Shown: one piece after another, positions 1-7,770 of the stretch | How positions within the stretch are numbered: position 1 is the first letter of the stretch | Layout of the letters: each line of letters opens with the position of its first letter | Assembly (NCBI GenBank): GCA_025716815.1 | Contig: JAIXMN010000100.1 | Coordinates: 1 to 15,179, forward strand | Length of the DNA stretch: 15,179 nt | Source: Dichotomocladium elegans | Lineage: Eukaryota; Mucoromycota; Mucoromycetes; Mucorales; Lichtheimiaceae | Reading direction: 5' to 3' | Position numbers and translations under genes: made by a program | The notes under the pieces: generated by a model | Seen by the model: only the letters and a program-made list of their open reading frames with translations | What the model was told of the DNA's origin: nothing | Databases searched by the model: none

Positions 1-733
1 AGCAACTCGTAGGGTATCCCGTCGATTCCTGGGCTGCTCATATAAGGTGTATGCTGCACAGCGGAGAGAAGATCCTCTTCAGTCCAACTAGTGAGCATTG
101 CCTTGCTGGTGTCGTGGTCGATTTTGGCGCTGGGAGGCACGTGCTGAAGCAGCGAAGCCATAGCAGCAGGCGAGGCATCTTCAGCTGTATACAGATTCTG
201 ATAGAAGCTGCGAGCGCAGCTGAGCATCCGTTGTGGGTCAGTGGTGAGGTTGCCAGATACATCTTGAAGTGCAGTGATTGTTTGCTGGATGCGCCGCTCA
301 CCAAGACATTGGTAGAAATACCTATTAGAGCGTTCTCCATCCTCCCGCCAGCAGATCCCAGCCCGGAGGGCTAATGTCGAAGCACGCGCTTCTTCAATGG
401 TGTCGATGTCGTGGTCTGTGCGACCCAAGGCTTGTAAGAGGGCGTCTGTAGTAGCGGAGGGGGCGACATTGTCACGGGAGTCTTGGATCTGACGAAGAAG
501 GCGTCTGCGATAGCGCTGTAGTGATTGGAGGCAGCGACCTTGGTGGTGCTGGTGCTTACAGCCATACTCTTGGGAAAAGTGTTTGAGCCTGGACTTAACG
601 AGGTCCCATCTCGCAGCTGTCTCCAGACCAGGGAGATGCTGTTCAGCAGCCAAACAAAACCCAGTTAATGCAGCACAAAATTTCTCGTCCGTCAGGAACT
701 GCGGGTTGAAGCGCCATATACTGGGTCCAGGGC
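1..733 (-). pseudogene. LINE ORF2, downstream part (linker and start of reverse transcriptase), split by MULE-1
   Basis: Read on the minus strand from 733 to 1, this stretch is open without a stop for about 240 codons. It is in frame with the endonuclease ORF at 6115-5403 once MULE-1 and one copy of its 10-bp target duplication are removed. The translation is basic and Gln/Arg-rich in the middle, as in the endonuclease-to-RT linker of LINE ORF2 proteins. It includes WREDGERSNRYFY, a pattern typical just before the RT domain, and then SSPGIDGIPYEL, matching the PGxDGI signature at the RT start. The palm with its YxDD box lies off the left edge. The stretch itself shows no decay; the gene is broken only by the insertion. 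It is called a pseudogene because the inserted copy cannot make a full ORF2. The class is clear, but the exact LINE clade cannot be set from this part. Confidence 0.88.
724..733 (+). repeat. Target-site duplication of MULE-1, left copy
   Basis: GGTCCAGGGC, identical to 5403-5412. The base before it (G723) differs from the matching base of the element terminus (C5402), which fixes the 10-bp length given perfect GCAAAAATAC termini. An 11-bp reading (adding G) is possible only if the termini are unequal. Confidence 0.93.
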
Positions 734-1745
734 GCAAAAATACAATTTTCAGCCAAAAAGAGCTGGTCTTTAAATTTGCGTCCCCCCAAAAAATTTTCTT
801 GCCGCATTGCAGTGACATTTTTTTCAAACTAATCTCCTTCATTTGTCAACCATTGCATGAAGCCGACTTATAAATTTGCGCACATTAACTGCTAGCAATT
901 GTTGCATCAACGTTTTCCACATGCATTCAGCTAGATGCAAAAACATCTTCGTAATTATACTTTTAATTTTCTTCTTCTCAGCAAAGATCTACGAAATTGT
1001 TAACAATGTGCTGCTAGGCAAAGCGAGGTACTATTCTTAATGCAATTATCCTTTTTTTGACTTCAACAATCGCGCCATCAGCTTTCCTCCATGATATACC
1101 GCAAAAACGAATGGCAATCAGCATACCCTCTTGTCTGCTTTTTGGTGAGAATTACACAAAGGTGATATGCGTCCCGGAAATAAGTGTGTGCGTTTCACGC
1201 CAGTCCTGCCACCAGCGTGTTAAAAAAAAACCTTTTTTGCTTCATTACGCGTTCATTTGAAGGATTCAAACGCATCGTTCTGCGATTGACACTTTCTTCA
1301 CATTCAATCGTCGTAGTAATTACTCAATTCCTCGACATTATACTTGCCTGGCAAGCCGAACGGTTTAATTGCAGAGGCCACATAATCTCGATTCTTTTCC
1401 CGGCCAGCATTAGCTTTACCTCCATGGCTGAACAACGATTTAACGACAATCAATCTCAATCGCAATTGCATTCTTTTTTGCAGGATGCAAACAATAGCAA
1501 GAACTCTGAATGGTGTTGGTAACATAGTCCTTGCAGTTTTGAAAGGTTACCGGAAAACGCGACGTATTGAAAACTGGTAAAGGATAATAGTAGACGCAGG
1601 TTTGCTTAAAGGGAGTTGACCGTATGGATTTATAAGCGTAAGCTAAAAATAAAAGTACCTCTGTTCAACCTCATTCTCTCATCCCTTGAAAATCTGCTCA
1701 ATTTGTAAACATGATCTCTACATTCCTCCTCGTAATGTGCAGATC
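734..1745 (+). repeat. MULE-1 left terminal inverted repeat
   Basis: 1,012 bp, inverted relative to 4392-5402. Differences found by reading: C779 versus the T-equivalent (A5357 on the plus strand), a change at a CpG; and an A-run of nine at 1222-1230 versus eight (T-run 4907-4914). The inner border is at GATC 1742-1745, after which the arms diverge. The transposase ATG is only 32 bp further in, so its promoter must lie inside this repeat. A TATA-like TTTATAAG sits near 1628. A 73-codon ORF reads outward on the minus strand (1525-1304). Confidence 0.95.
1304..1525 (-). CDS. Hypothetical 73-aa ORF inside MULE-1 left TIR
   Basis: A small ORF reading outward from the element, identical to 4612-4833 in the other TIR. 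The product is basic with a Tyr/Asp-rich tail (ELSNYYDD). I recognise no domain, signal peptide or membrane segment. Because the TIRs are near-identical copies, conservation between them is not evidence of selection. It may be chance. Confidence 0.2.
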   Translation of the reverse strand: MLPTPFRVLAIVCILQKRMQLRLRLIVVKSLFSHGGKANAGREKNRDYVASAIKPFGLPGKYNVEELSNYYDD

Positions 1746-1777
1746 GACTTAATGCACTAACCTGTAATTTCTAGATC
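1705..1777 (+). promoter_or_regulatory. Possible 5' UTR intron and leader of the MULE-1 transposase
   Basis: A GTAAAC donor-like site at 1705, a CTAAC branch-like motif at 1757-1761 and a TAG acceptor at 1772-1774 lie just before the ATG at 1778. The spacing suits the short introns elsewhere in the window. The donor lies inside the left TIR, so transcription would start within the repeat. No upstream ATG gives a useful frame. This is pattern only. Confidence 0.4.
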
Positions 1778-4288
1778 ATGCCGCCGAGTCTACTGGAAAC
1801 AGCCGCTGATTTACTTCGCGAATCGTTTGTAATGGATGTTGCAGATTACGCTGATGAATGCCCATCAGTTGAGCAAATGGAGTGGAGCAGATTCGAAGCA
1901 TTTGTTGCCAAAGAAGAACAACGCACAGGCTGCACTTTTTATAACCAAACCGGTGGCAGCACGCGCGCAAGCAACAAGAAGTTTGAGGAGTGTCTTCAGC
2001 AACCAGTTACCAACAGCAGCAATGGGACTGGCACTAGTACACTTGGGGTGAAGCGTGGTCGTCCATCAGGCACCAGCTTTAGTGTGGTATGGCTGAATAC
2101 ATATTCATCACAGTAGGTACTTAAGTTCGCGTTTTGTAGTTCTACAGGTGTCACCGCCATAAACAACCGCAAGTATCATCTAATGGCCCAGATGGGACTC
2201 ATGATAACTTGCCTTGTGGATGTGTGGCATCAATTAAAGGCACGCGGTATATCACTGATCCGACAATGATTACTGTCGTTTATAATTGGCGCCATACTGG
2301 ACATACACCTCGCTCGCAACAAGACTTTGCTTCAACCCCGAATAGCCGAAATGTTCGCCAGACATTGTATCAGCTAGTAGAGAGTGGCTTGAACTGGAGT
2401 AGCATCCAGCAGATGATTCAATTAGACCGCGGTATCCTTGAGACAATCTTAAATCAACATACAGCAAGTGAAACAAACCTGACAGAGCAAACGGCTGGCC
2501 ATCTTGCCACGATCCCACGTTCCTTGCACATTACATATCGCCATGTGTATTATGCAATGAATATGTGCATCCAGAAACGCGCATTGCATAATGCAAATAT
2601 TGATAAGAGCTTGGACAGCTGGGCAGCGAAGATTTGTAATGAGCGTGGAACAGCACTGTGGCTAAAGTTAAATGACGTGCCAGACGATGTGTTTGTCTTT
2701 AGTTTTCTTTCACATTGGCAACGAGAGGTAATTTAATGTACAGAATGGTTAGGCGCTTCACATTTTACTATTTGTTAATGGTATATCTATAGATGCTGCT
2801 TAGCAATGGTGACCTAATTTGGGTGGACTCAACCCATAAGACATGCGTGTATAAAGGAATGTCCTGCTTCCTATACACTATTGTTGCCCGCTCCCAGCAG
2901 ACTGGAAAAGGAGCCCCATTATGCTGGATGATTACTAATTCTGAGACTCATTATCCCATTGTTGAATGGTTCAAATGGCTCAAGGACGATATTGGTTTTC
3001 TTCCTAACAAGGTTATGATCGATAATTCGAGCACTGAGATTCTTGCGATCTTAACAGTGTTTGGTGAGGGTTGCCAGGTGCTGCTTTGCTTTTGGCATAT
3101 CCTCCGTGCATGGCGCAAGAATCTTCCCGGAAAAGTGAGACCCATGATTGGTGTTCAAAAAACCATTCAGGAGAAGCGCCAGTACCGCGATGATGCATTC
3201 TCATACCTGAAAAGGATGATGTATGCTGAGAATGAGGAGGATTTCCAGATGGCATATGATGAGTTGGTTATGTGGGTAGAGCAGCATGAGCAAGAGTGGG
3301 ATGCAAATGACCTGATCCAGTACATTGACGATCGTTACTTGGGCAAGAAAGAGAAATGGTCGAGAGCATGGCGTCAAGTATGTTAAACTATTAATAATGG
3401 CCAGTACTCACCAGCATTTGTATTAGCATAATTACCATATTGATACCAATAATTTCATTGAAAGTTGGCATCAATCTCTCAAGGAGGTATATCTAAAAGG
3501 ATTGAAGCGGCAGCATGTAAACGTGCTGGTGTATATCCTTTGGGATGTCGTGTTGCCGTCAGTCATGACGGACCATGCACAGAAAGCATTGATGGTGTCA
3601 CCAGCTGTAATGACAAGGGCTGAACGACAACGCAACAACCTTGCCAGAGATATTCCAGGTAATAGCATTGTATAAAGCAGTTATGGTCATTAAATTAACT
3701 GCTGTCATCTATAATGTATTATAATACATTCTTAAATCCCTGTAATGCTTTACCGAAATAGAGGATGTGGCAAATGCTATGGTTACCAGCTACACCGAGT
3801 CTGCTGCAACAGTTATGTCATTTACCGATAACACAAAATCATACACCATCACAATCAATGACAATAGAATGACAGCTTGCACATGCTTGGATTTTGAACG
3901 CAGTCATGCATTGTGCAAGCACATGTACCTGCTGCACAGGGTAAAGCGCACTTGCCTGTTGGACATGCGCATAAACCAGACGATGGAAAGCACGGCCTCG
4001 CAAGAGTCTGTCATGGATGAAGAGACGGATCAAGAACACGCAATTCAGGAAGCAATAAGAAGGTACTTCATCTCTATTTAGGGCGTTTAGTGTTTTACTG
4101 ACTGGAATAGTTTGCAAGCTGAAGTCAACTCGTTTGCAACACAGGCAAATAGAGCAACCCCGGCGATGTTTTCGTTTAATACGTTGAGCACCCTTATCCG
4201 CATAAGAGAGCAAGTGCGATCTCTCAGTTCCACTCTTTATGATGCTGAAATCCCCAATCAAAGCAATCGTCACCAGAACCGCTTCTAG
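1778..4288 (+). CDS. MULE-1 transposase (Mutator-like, DDE plus SWIM zinc finger), six exons
   Basis: It catalyses cut-and-paste transposition of the surrounding element. Exons inferred from splice sites and frame: 1778-2086, 2140-2727, 2793-3377, 3427-3658, 3762-4062, 4111-4288 (introns 53, 65, 49, 103 and 48 bp), giving 730 aa with no stop. Residues 90-115 carry a basic GRPSGTS run and a FYRCHRH segment followed by CGC, like the FAR1/WRKY-GCM1-type N-terminal finger. The MULE core shows D311 in LIWVDSTHK, D376 in VMIDNSS, a CFWHILRAWRKN block, and the likely third acid E506 in TNNFIESWHQSLK. A SWIM finger follows: C611, C613, C623, H625 (CTC..ALCKH). The last exon ends NRHQNRF, and MULE-2 ends almost the same way (HRQNRF), which supports exon 6. 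If exon 5 is instead read through, the protein stops at 4081. Confidence 0.9.
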
Positions 4289-4304
4289 CAAAAGATTACT
4301 TCTC

Positions 4305-4319
4305 TTTTTTTAAAAAAAA
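4305..4319 (+). terminator. T7A8 palindromic tract downstream of the MULE-1 transposase
   Basis: TTTTTTTAAAAAAAA begins 17 bp after the transposase stop codon. An identical 15-mer lies downstream of the Harbinger transposase (11752-11766). It could help 3'-end formation, but it could equally be a low-complexity coincidence. Confidence 0.25.
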
Positions 4320-4391
4320 TAGCATTCACAAGTATATTAGTAATATCAAACTAATTTGATGGAGTGCTTCAGAGAAAAGCGCGATCATCAA

Positions 4392-5402
4392 GATCTGCAC
4401 ATTACGAGGAGGAATGTAGAGATCATGTTTACAAATTGAGCAGATTTTCAAGGGATGAGAGAATGAGGTTGAACAGAGGTACTTTTATTTTTAGCTTACG
4501 CTTATAAATCCATACGGTCAACTCCCTTTAAGCAAACCTGCGTCTACTATTATCCTTTACCAGTTTTCAATACGTCGCGTTTTCCGGTAACCTTTCAAAA
4601 CTGCAAGGACTATGTTACCAACACCATTCAGAGTTCTTGCTATTGTTTGCATCCTGCAAAAAAGAATGCAATTGCGATTGAGATTGATTGTCGTTAAATC
4701 GTTGTTCAGCCATGGAGGTAAAGCTAATGCTGGCCGGGAAAAGAATCGAGATTATGTGGCCTCTGCAATTAAACCGTTCGGCTTGCCAGGCAAGTATAAT
4801 GTCGAGGAATTGAGTAATTACTACGACGATTGAATGTGAAGAAAGTGTCAATCGCAGAACGATGCGTTTGAATCCTTCAAATGAACGCGTAATGAAGCAA
4901 AAAAGGTTTTTTTTAACACGCTGGTGGCAGGACTGGCGTGAAACGCACACACTTATTTCCGGGACGCATATCACCTTTGTGTAATTCTCACCAAAAAGCA
5001 GACAAGAGGGTATGCTGATTGCCATTCGTTTTTGCGGTATATCATGGAGGAAAGCTGATGGCGCGATTGTTGAAGTCAAAAAAAGGATAATTGCATTAAG
5101 AATAGTACCTCGCTTTGCCTAGCAGCACATTGTTAACAATTTCGTAGATCTTTGCTGAGAAGAAGAAAATTAAAAGTATAATTATGAAGATGTTTTTGCA
5201 TCTAGCTGAATGCATGTGGAAAACGTTGATGCAACAATTGCTAGCAGTTAATGTGCGCAAATTTATAAGTCGGCTTCATGCAATGGTTGACAAATGAAGG
5301 AGATTAGTTTGAAAAAAATGTCACTGCAATGCGGCAAGAAAATTTTTTGGGGGGACACAAATTTAAAGACCAGCTCTTTTTGGCTGAAAATTGTATTTTT
5401 GC
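4392..5402 (-). repeat. MULE-1 right terminal inverted repeat
   Basis: 1,011 bp, inverted copy of 734-1745 with one substitution and one A-run indel seen. It begins 103 bp after the transposase stop. Because it duplicates the left repeat, it also carries a second copy of any promoter there, aimed inward at the 3' end of the transposase gene. The eight-base T-run keeps a 154-codon minus-strand frame (5079-4615) open that the left copy breaks. I regard that frame as incidental. Confidence 0.95.
4612..4833 (+). CDS. Hypothetical 73-aa ORF inside MULE-1 right TIR
   Basis: Exact partner of 1525-1304 in the left TIR, again reading outward. ATG at 4612, TGA at 4831-4833. Function unknown. A frame of this length can occur by chance in this composition. 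Confidence 0.2.
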   Translation: MLPTPFRVLAIVCILQKRMQLRLRLIVVKSLFSHGGKANAGREKNRDYVASAIKPFGLPGKYNVEELSNYYDD

Positions 5403-5412
5403 GGTCCAGGGC
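5403..5412 (+). repeat. Target-site duplication of MULE-1, right copy
   Basis: GGTCCAGGGC directly after the right terminus ...GTATTTTTGC. It belongs to LINE ORF2 codons encoding Pro-Arg-Pro-Gly-Pro on the minus strand. Confidence 0.93.
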
Positions 5413-6115
5413 GAGGGATACCAACCGCGATGGATATGGACACTGCGACGTGATCGCGACCCGGAACGTAGTGGAGCAACGGTTGACCAGCGGAGGAGGC
5501 CATATCATGCGAAAGCAGCACATAGTCGATGGTGGAGGAGGCTTGGAAGGTAGGGAGTGGCCGTCCATTGGACTCCTCGAAGTGGAGATCCACCCAATAT
5601 GACTGAAGCCATTGGAACCATGGATTCATCGAGACGTGGGGTGCAGGTTTGTAGATATTGTGGTTAAAGTCACCCAAAAACAGGCAGCGATCAGAAGGAG
5701 CATGATCGAAATGCAATGTTTGAGCTAGTTCACTGAAGAAAGAGGGTCGCTGTGAAGCCTTGGCTGGGGCATAAAGGACATAGATGAATAAGTCAGAAAA
5801 GAGATCATGTATGTGGGACACTCTGGCCACCAGAAGGCGGCCATCTCGGGAGGCCCAAAGTGGGGCCATTGTGAGCAAAGGGTTGAAGGATATCAGACCG
5901 CAATGCTGAGTCCAGGTACTGGACGACACTTGAAGACAGGATGAAATGCAGTCTTGGATGGGGGCAGAGTCGGCGTGAGTTTCTTGTAAAGCTATAATGT
6001 CATAGTTTAAGGAGTGGATATGGCAGGTTAGTAGATGACCCGAAGGTTGAATGATCTTCTTGAGGCCGCGGCAGTTGAGCGAGGCAAAGGTAATACGCAT
6101 GGGCGTATTACTCAT
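5403..6115 (-). pseudogene. LINE ORF2, N-terminal AP-like endonuclease domain, split by MULE-1
   Basis: This is the start of the LINE ORF2 polyprotein, whose endonuclease nicks target DNA to prime reverse transcription. The ATG is at 6115-6113. The exonuclease/endonuclease/phosphatase-fold motifs occur in order: ITFASLNCRGL near residue 10, IIALQETHA near 40, CLFLGDFNHN in the middle, a TIDYVLLSHDM block, and GRDHVAVSI near the end. All are expected catalytic or metal-binding positions of APE-type LINE endonucleases. At 5403 the frame runs into the MULE-1 terminus, which adds foreign residues before a stop. The natural continuation is 723-1 on the same strand. The style recalls L1-like elements of Mucoromycota fungi, which is recollection and not a search result. 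Confidence 0.92.
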
Positions 6116-6117
6116 TA
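6113..6117 (-). promoter_or_regulatory. TAATG stop/start overlap between LINE ORF1 and ORF2
   Basis: On the minus strand the bases read CAATAATGAG. The ORF1 stop TAA (6117-6115) and the ORF2 start ATG (6115-6113) share one A. The same UAAUG arrangement is known from the silkworm LINE SART1, where it supports termination-reinitiation of ORF2 translation. The overlap is directly visible; a coupling function here is inferred. Confidence 0.75.
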
Positions 6118-6437
6118 TTGTCTATGGCTGGTCCAGCTAGGTTGGCCGGTACTCGATCCTGTGCGCTTGGTGTGGCGTGCGACTGGTTTGTGGAGTGCCT
6201 GATGTCCGTGAAGTTGCGTCATACGAATGGCCCTGCAGATCAATTTTTTGGCCGTCAGCCAATCTTGACTGGTCACAGCCCGATCAACCCGTTGGCCGAG
6301 CTGAGTCACTTTATTGGCCTCCAGCCAGGCTGTGACTTGTGCATCGTCGAGGGATTCTGCCATTGTTAAGTCTGTTTCGTCAACGTCCTCGTCATCGGAT
6401 ATGTCCACGAGGTCCACTACCTTTGCGGAGTCAACTA
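6115..6437 (-). pseudogene. LINE ORF1, C-terminal part, cut by MULE-2
   Basis: This open frame lies directly upstream of ORF2 and ends in TAA at 6117-6115, overlapping the ORF2 ATG. About 107 codons remain. They start with an acidic segment (DISDDEDVDETD), then a helical-looking stretch (AWLEANKVTQLGQRVDRAV) and a basic, Ser/Thr-rich tail. I recognise no RRM or zinc knuckle in this part, so assignment to ORF1 rests on position and coupling to ORF2. The 5' end is lost at 6437/6438, where the terminus of a second MULE begins. Any upstream ATG and the 5' UTR are therefore absent. A Met inside the acidic segment could start a short protein but is unlikely to be the original start. Confidence 0.7.
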
Positions 6438-6484
6438 GCAAGAAGACAATTTTGCTTCCATAAAGATCTGGTCTTAAAATTTCA
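6438..6484 (+). repeat. Terminal sequence of MULE-2, related to the MULE-1 terminus
   Basis: Shares CAATTTT, CTGGTCTT and AAATTT blocks at the same spacing as positions 734-777 of MULE-1, but differs at many bases between them. The partner end is missing, so this terminus cannot be confirmed by an inverted copy or a target duplication here. Confidence 0.7.
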
Positions 6485-6760
6485 TGGGCGCCCCTTGGTA
6501 TTTTGTAAGCAAAAAAAAAAGACGAAAAAGGTTCTGTCCTTATTCCAGTTCGGCATTTTCAGCATCTCCTGCATTCAGTAATGTTTTTTGCTTCCTCGAT
6601 CGGCATTCGACAAATCTACGCGTCATTGCTTACTCAGATCTTAATGTAGCGTTTTCTCTTCATGGGGGAGGCAATGTTGGGATTTCAGCAGTTTGATCAG
6701 ACAAGCTAATTAGCTACATTGCACAGATTATAAAAATTCTTGTTATTAAGGAAACAATCT

Positions 6761-7286
6761 CTAAAAGCGGTTCTGGCGATGGATGTTATTGTTTGATCGC
6801 TTATTGTCCCGAAGTTCTGATCGCAAGGCGCGTAATTGCTCTGATGCGCGATTCAAAATGGGAATGGCATTGTACGCGTAATTTGTGGAATTCACCGCAT
6901 CTCGTTCATCAACCAGCAAGTTAAGCATGTCGTGGTACCTATACCAATTAGCTCAAAGTGGATTACTTGTAAGTTGAATTAACTACCTGTTGATCGCTGC
7001 TTGCAATAATTGCTTTGATCCACTTGCTGATTTGGAGTTGACACTTGCTGATTAACGACGATCTCCGCCTGAGATCGGCGCAAGTCTAGCAAGCCAATGC
7101 GCTTTACTCTGTTTAATAGGTACATGTGCTTACAGAGCGCATGGCTGCGCCGGAAATCGGGACAAGTGCAAGCCGTCATTTTGTTATTCTTGATTGCAAT
7201 TGTGTAAGATATGGTACTGTCTGTGAATGATACCACAGTTGCAGACGTTTCAGTGTACCCAGTGATCATTTCAGACGCATCGTCCT
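6761..7286 (-). pseudogene. MULE-2 transposase, C-terminal exons only (SWIM finger and tail), frameshifted
   Basis: Counterpart of exons 5 and 6 of the MULE-1 transposase. The first remaining exon (7286-6987, after an ACAG acceptor) encodes YTETSATVVSFTD and a SWIM finger CTCPDF..ALCKHMYLLNRVKR, closely matching MULE-1. The last exon (6938-6761) ends HRQNRF and stop, versus NRHQNRF in MULE-1. The frame of the SWIM part does not fit the last exon. A second frame near the end of the first exon (KQLLQAAINR) does join it and resembles MULE-1 there, so a small indel lies between the SWIM finger and about 7010. All catalytic Asp/Glu exons are missing, so no active protein can come from this copy. 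Confidence 0.85.
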
Positions 7287-7324
7287 CTGTTTAATAAGTC
7301 CATTATTACATGCTTATACTAATA

Positions 7325-7549
7325 CAGGATTTCCAAGAAGAAATTTGCCACAAATTTTAGTTGTTCATATAGACCGTCTAGGTTTTTCGTTTTTTTTGCT
7401 TCAAATTCGAATACAAATTTTAGTATTTCGTTGCTATCCTTTCGTCAAATTTAAAGGCAATAGCAGCAAGAACATTTCAATCAAGACTATAGGTGAGTCT
7501 TCCTTCTCCTCTTTTTACATCAGAATAGTTTTGGGAGGCCAACCATTTA
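7325..7549 (+). repeat. Harbinger left arm, outer portion
   Basis: Inverted match to 13076-13300 with scattered substitutions and small indels (roughly 95% by eye). Starts CAGGATTT next to TA (7323-7324) and stops at CCATTTA, where CAGTGGGACC of the pogo-like end begins. Open frames here are by-products of the repeat. Confidence 0.88.
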
Positions 7550-7557
7550 CAGTGGGA

Positions 7558-7665
7558 CCCCGTTTTTTGCAGCCCCGCTTTTTGCAGATCCCCGCTTTTT
7601 GCAGCAAAGCCTGGAGGAGATCCACTTTTCACTTAAGAAAATTGCAGCATCCCCGAGTTTTGCAG
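7558..7665 (+). repeat. Four subterminal 15-bp repeats at the pogo-like end
   Basis: CCCCGTTTTTTGCAG at 7558-7572, CCCCGCTTTTTGCAG at 7573-7587 and again at 7590-7604, and CCCCGAGTTTTGCAG at 7651-7665. Repeated subterminal motifs of this kind often bind the element's own transposase. That role is inferred. Confidence 0.75.
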
Positions 7666-7770
7666 TTTGCAGACTAAAAAGCACTCCCTGCAATTTCCCG
7701 CTTAAGGTGGCACATGCTAAGGAGGCCGGGATTCGAACTTATGATCTCAGTTAACTATGTATATCACATT

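Larger units (their letters stand above)
734..5402 (+). mobile_element. MULE-1, complete Mutator-like DNA transposon with ~1-kb TIRs
   Basis: A 4,669-bp element flanked by a perfect 10-bp direct repeat (GGTCCAGGGC at 724-733 and 5403-5412). Its ends are inverted copies starting GCAAAAATACAATTTTC. The TIRs are 734-1745 and 4392-5402, and a single spliced transposase gene fills almost all of the interior. Target duplications of about 8-11 bp and long TIRs are normal for Mutator-like elements. Deleting the element plus one repeat restores the LINE ORF2 frame without a base gained or lost, which independently proves the borders. The transposase is open across all six exons, so the element may still be active. 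Confidence 0.95.
6438..7322 (-). mobile_element. MULE-2, 3' end of a second, divergent Mutator-like element
   Basis: The outer end at 6438 reads GCAAGAAGACAATTTT, then AAAGATCTGGTCTTAAAATTT. This matches the MULE-1 terminus (GCAAAAATACAATTTT, AAGAGCTGGTCTTTAAATTT) imperfectly. It interrupts LINE ORF1, with the ten flanking bases GAGTCAACTA (6428-6437) as the expected target copy. Inside are the last two exons of a MULE transposase on the minus strand. About 320 bp separate the stop from the end, so its TIR is shorter than or different from that of MULE-1. The element breaks off within an intron at about 7322, where the Harbinger arm begins. The rest of the element is not in this window. Confidence 0.8.

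Noticed and set aside
583..873. Open frame crossing the left MULE border
   Set aside because: It spans the target duplication and mixes LINE antisense with TIR sequence, so it cannot be an ancestral gene.
4615..5079. 154-codon minus-strand ORF in the right TIR
   Set aside because: Broken in the left TIR by one base in an A-run, overlaps the opposite 73-codon ORF, and has low-complexity composition with no domain. Treated as a chance frame.
6438..6484. Part of the MULE-1 insertion or a solo copy of its TIR
   Set aside because: Only blocks match, the following 270 bp do not resemble the 1-kb MULE-1 TIR, and a different transposase lies inside, so it is a separate element.
7345..7677. 110-codon plus-strand ORF over the Harbinger arm and pogo end
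   Set aside because: It crosses a proven insertion border and reads through repeats; the same frame in the right arm is interrupted differently.
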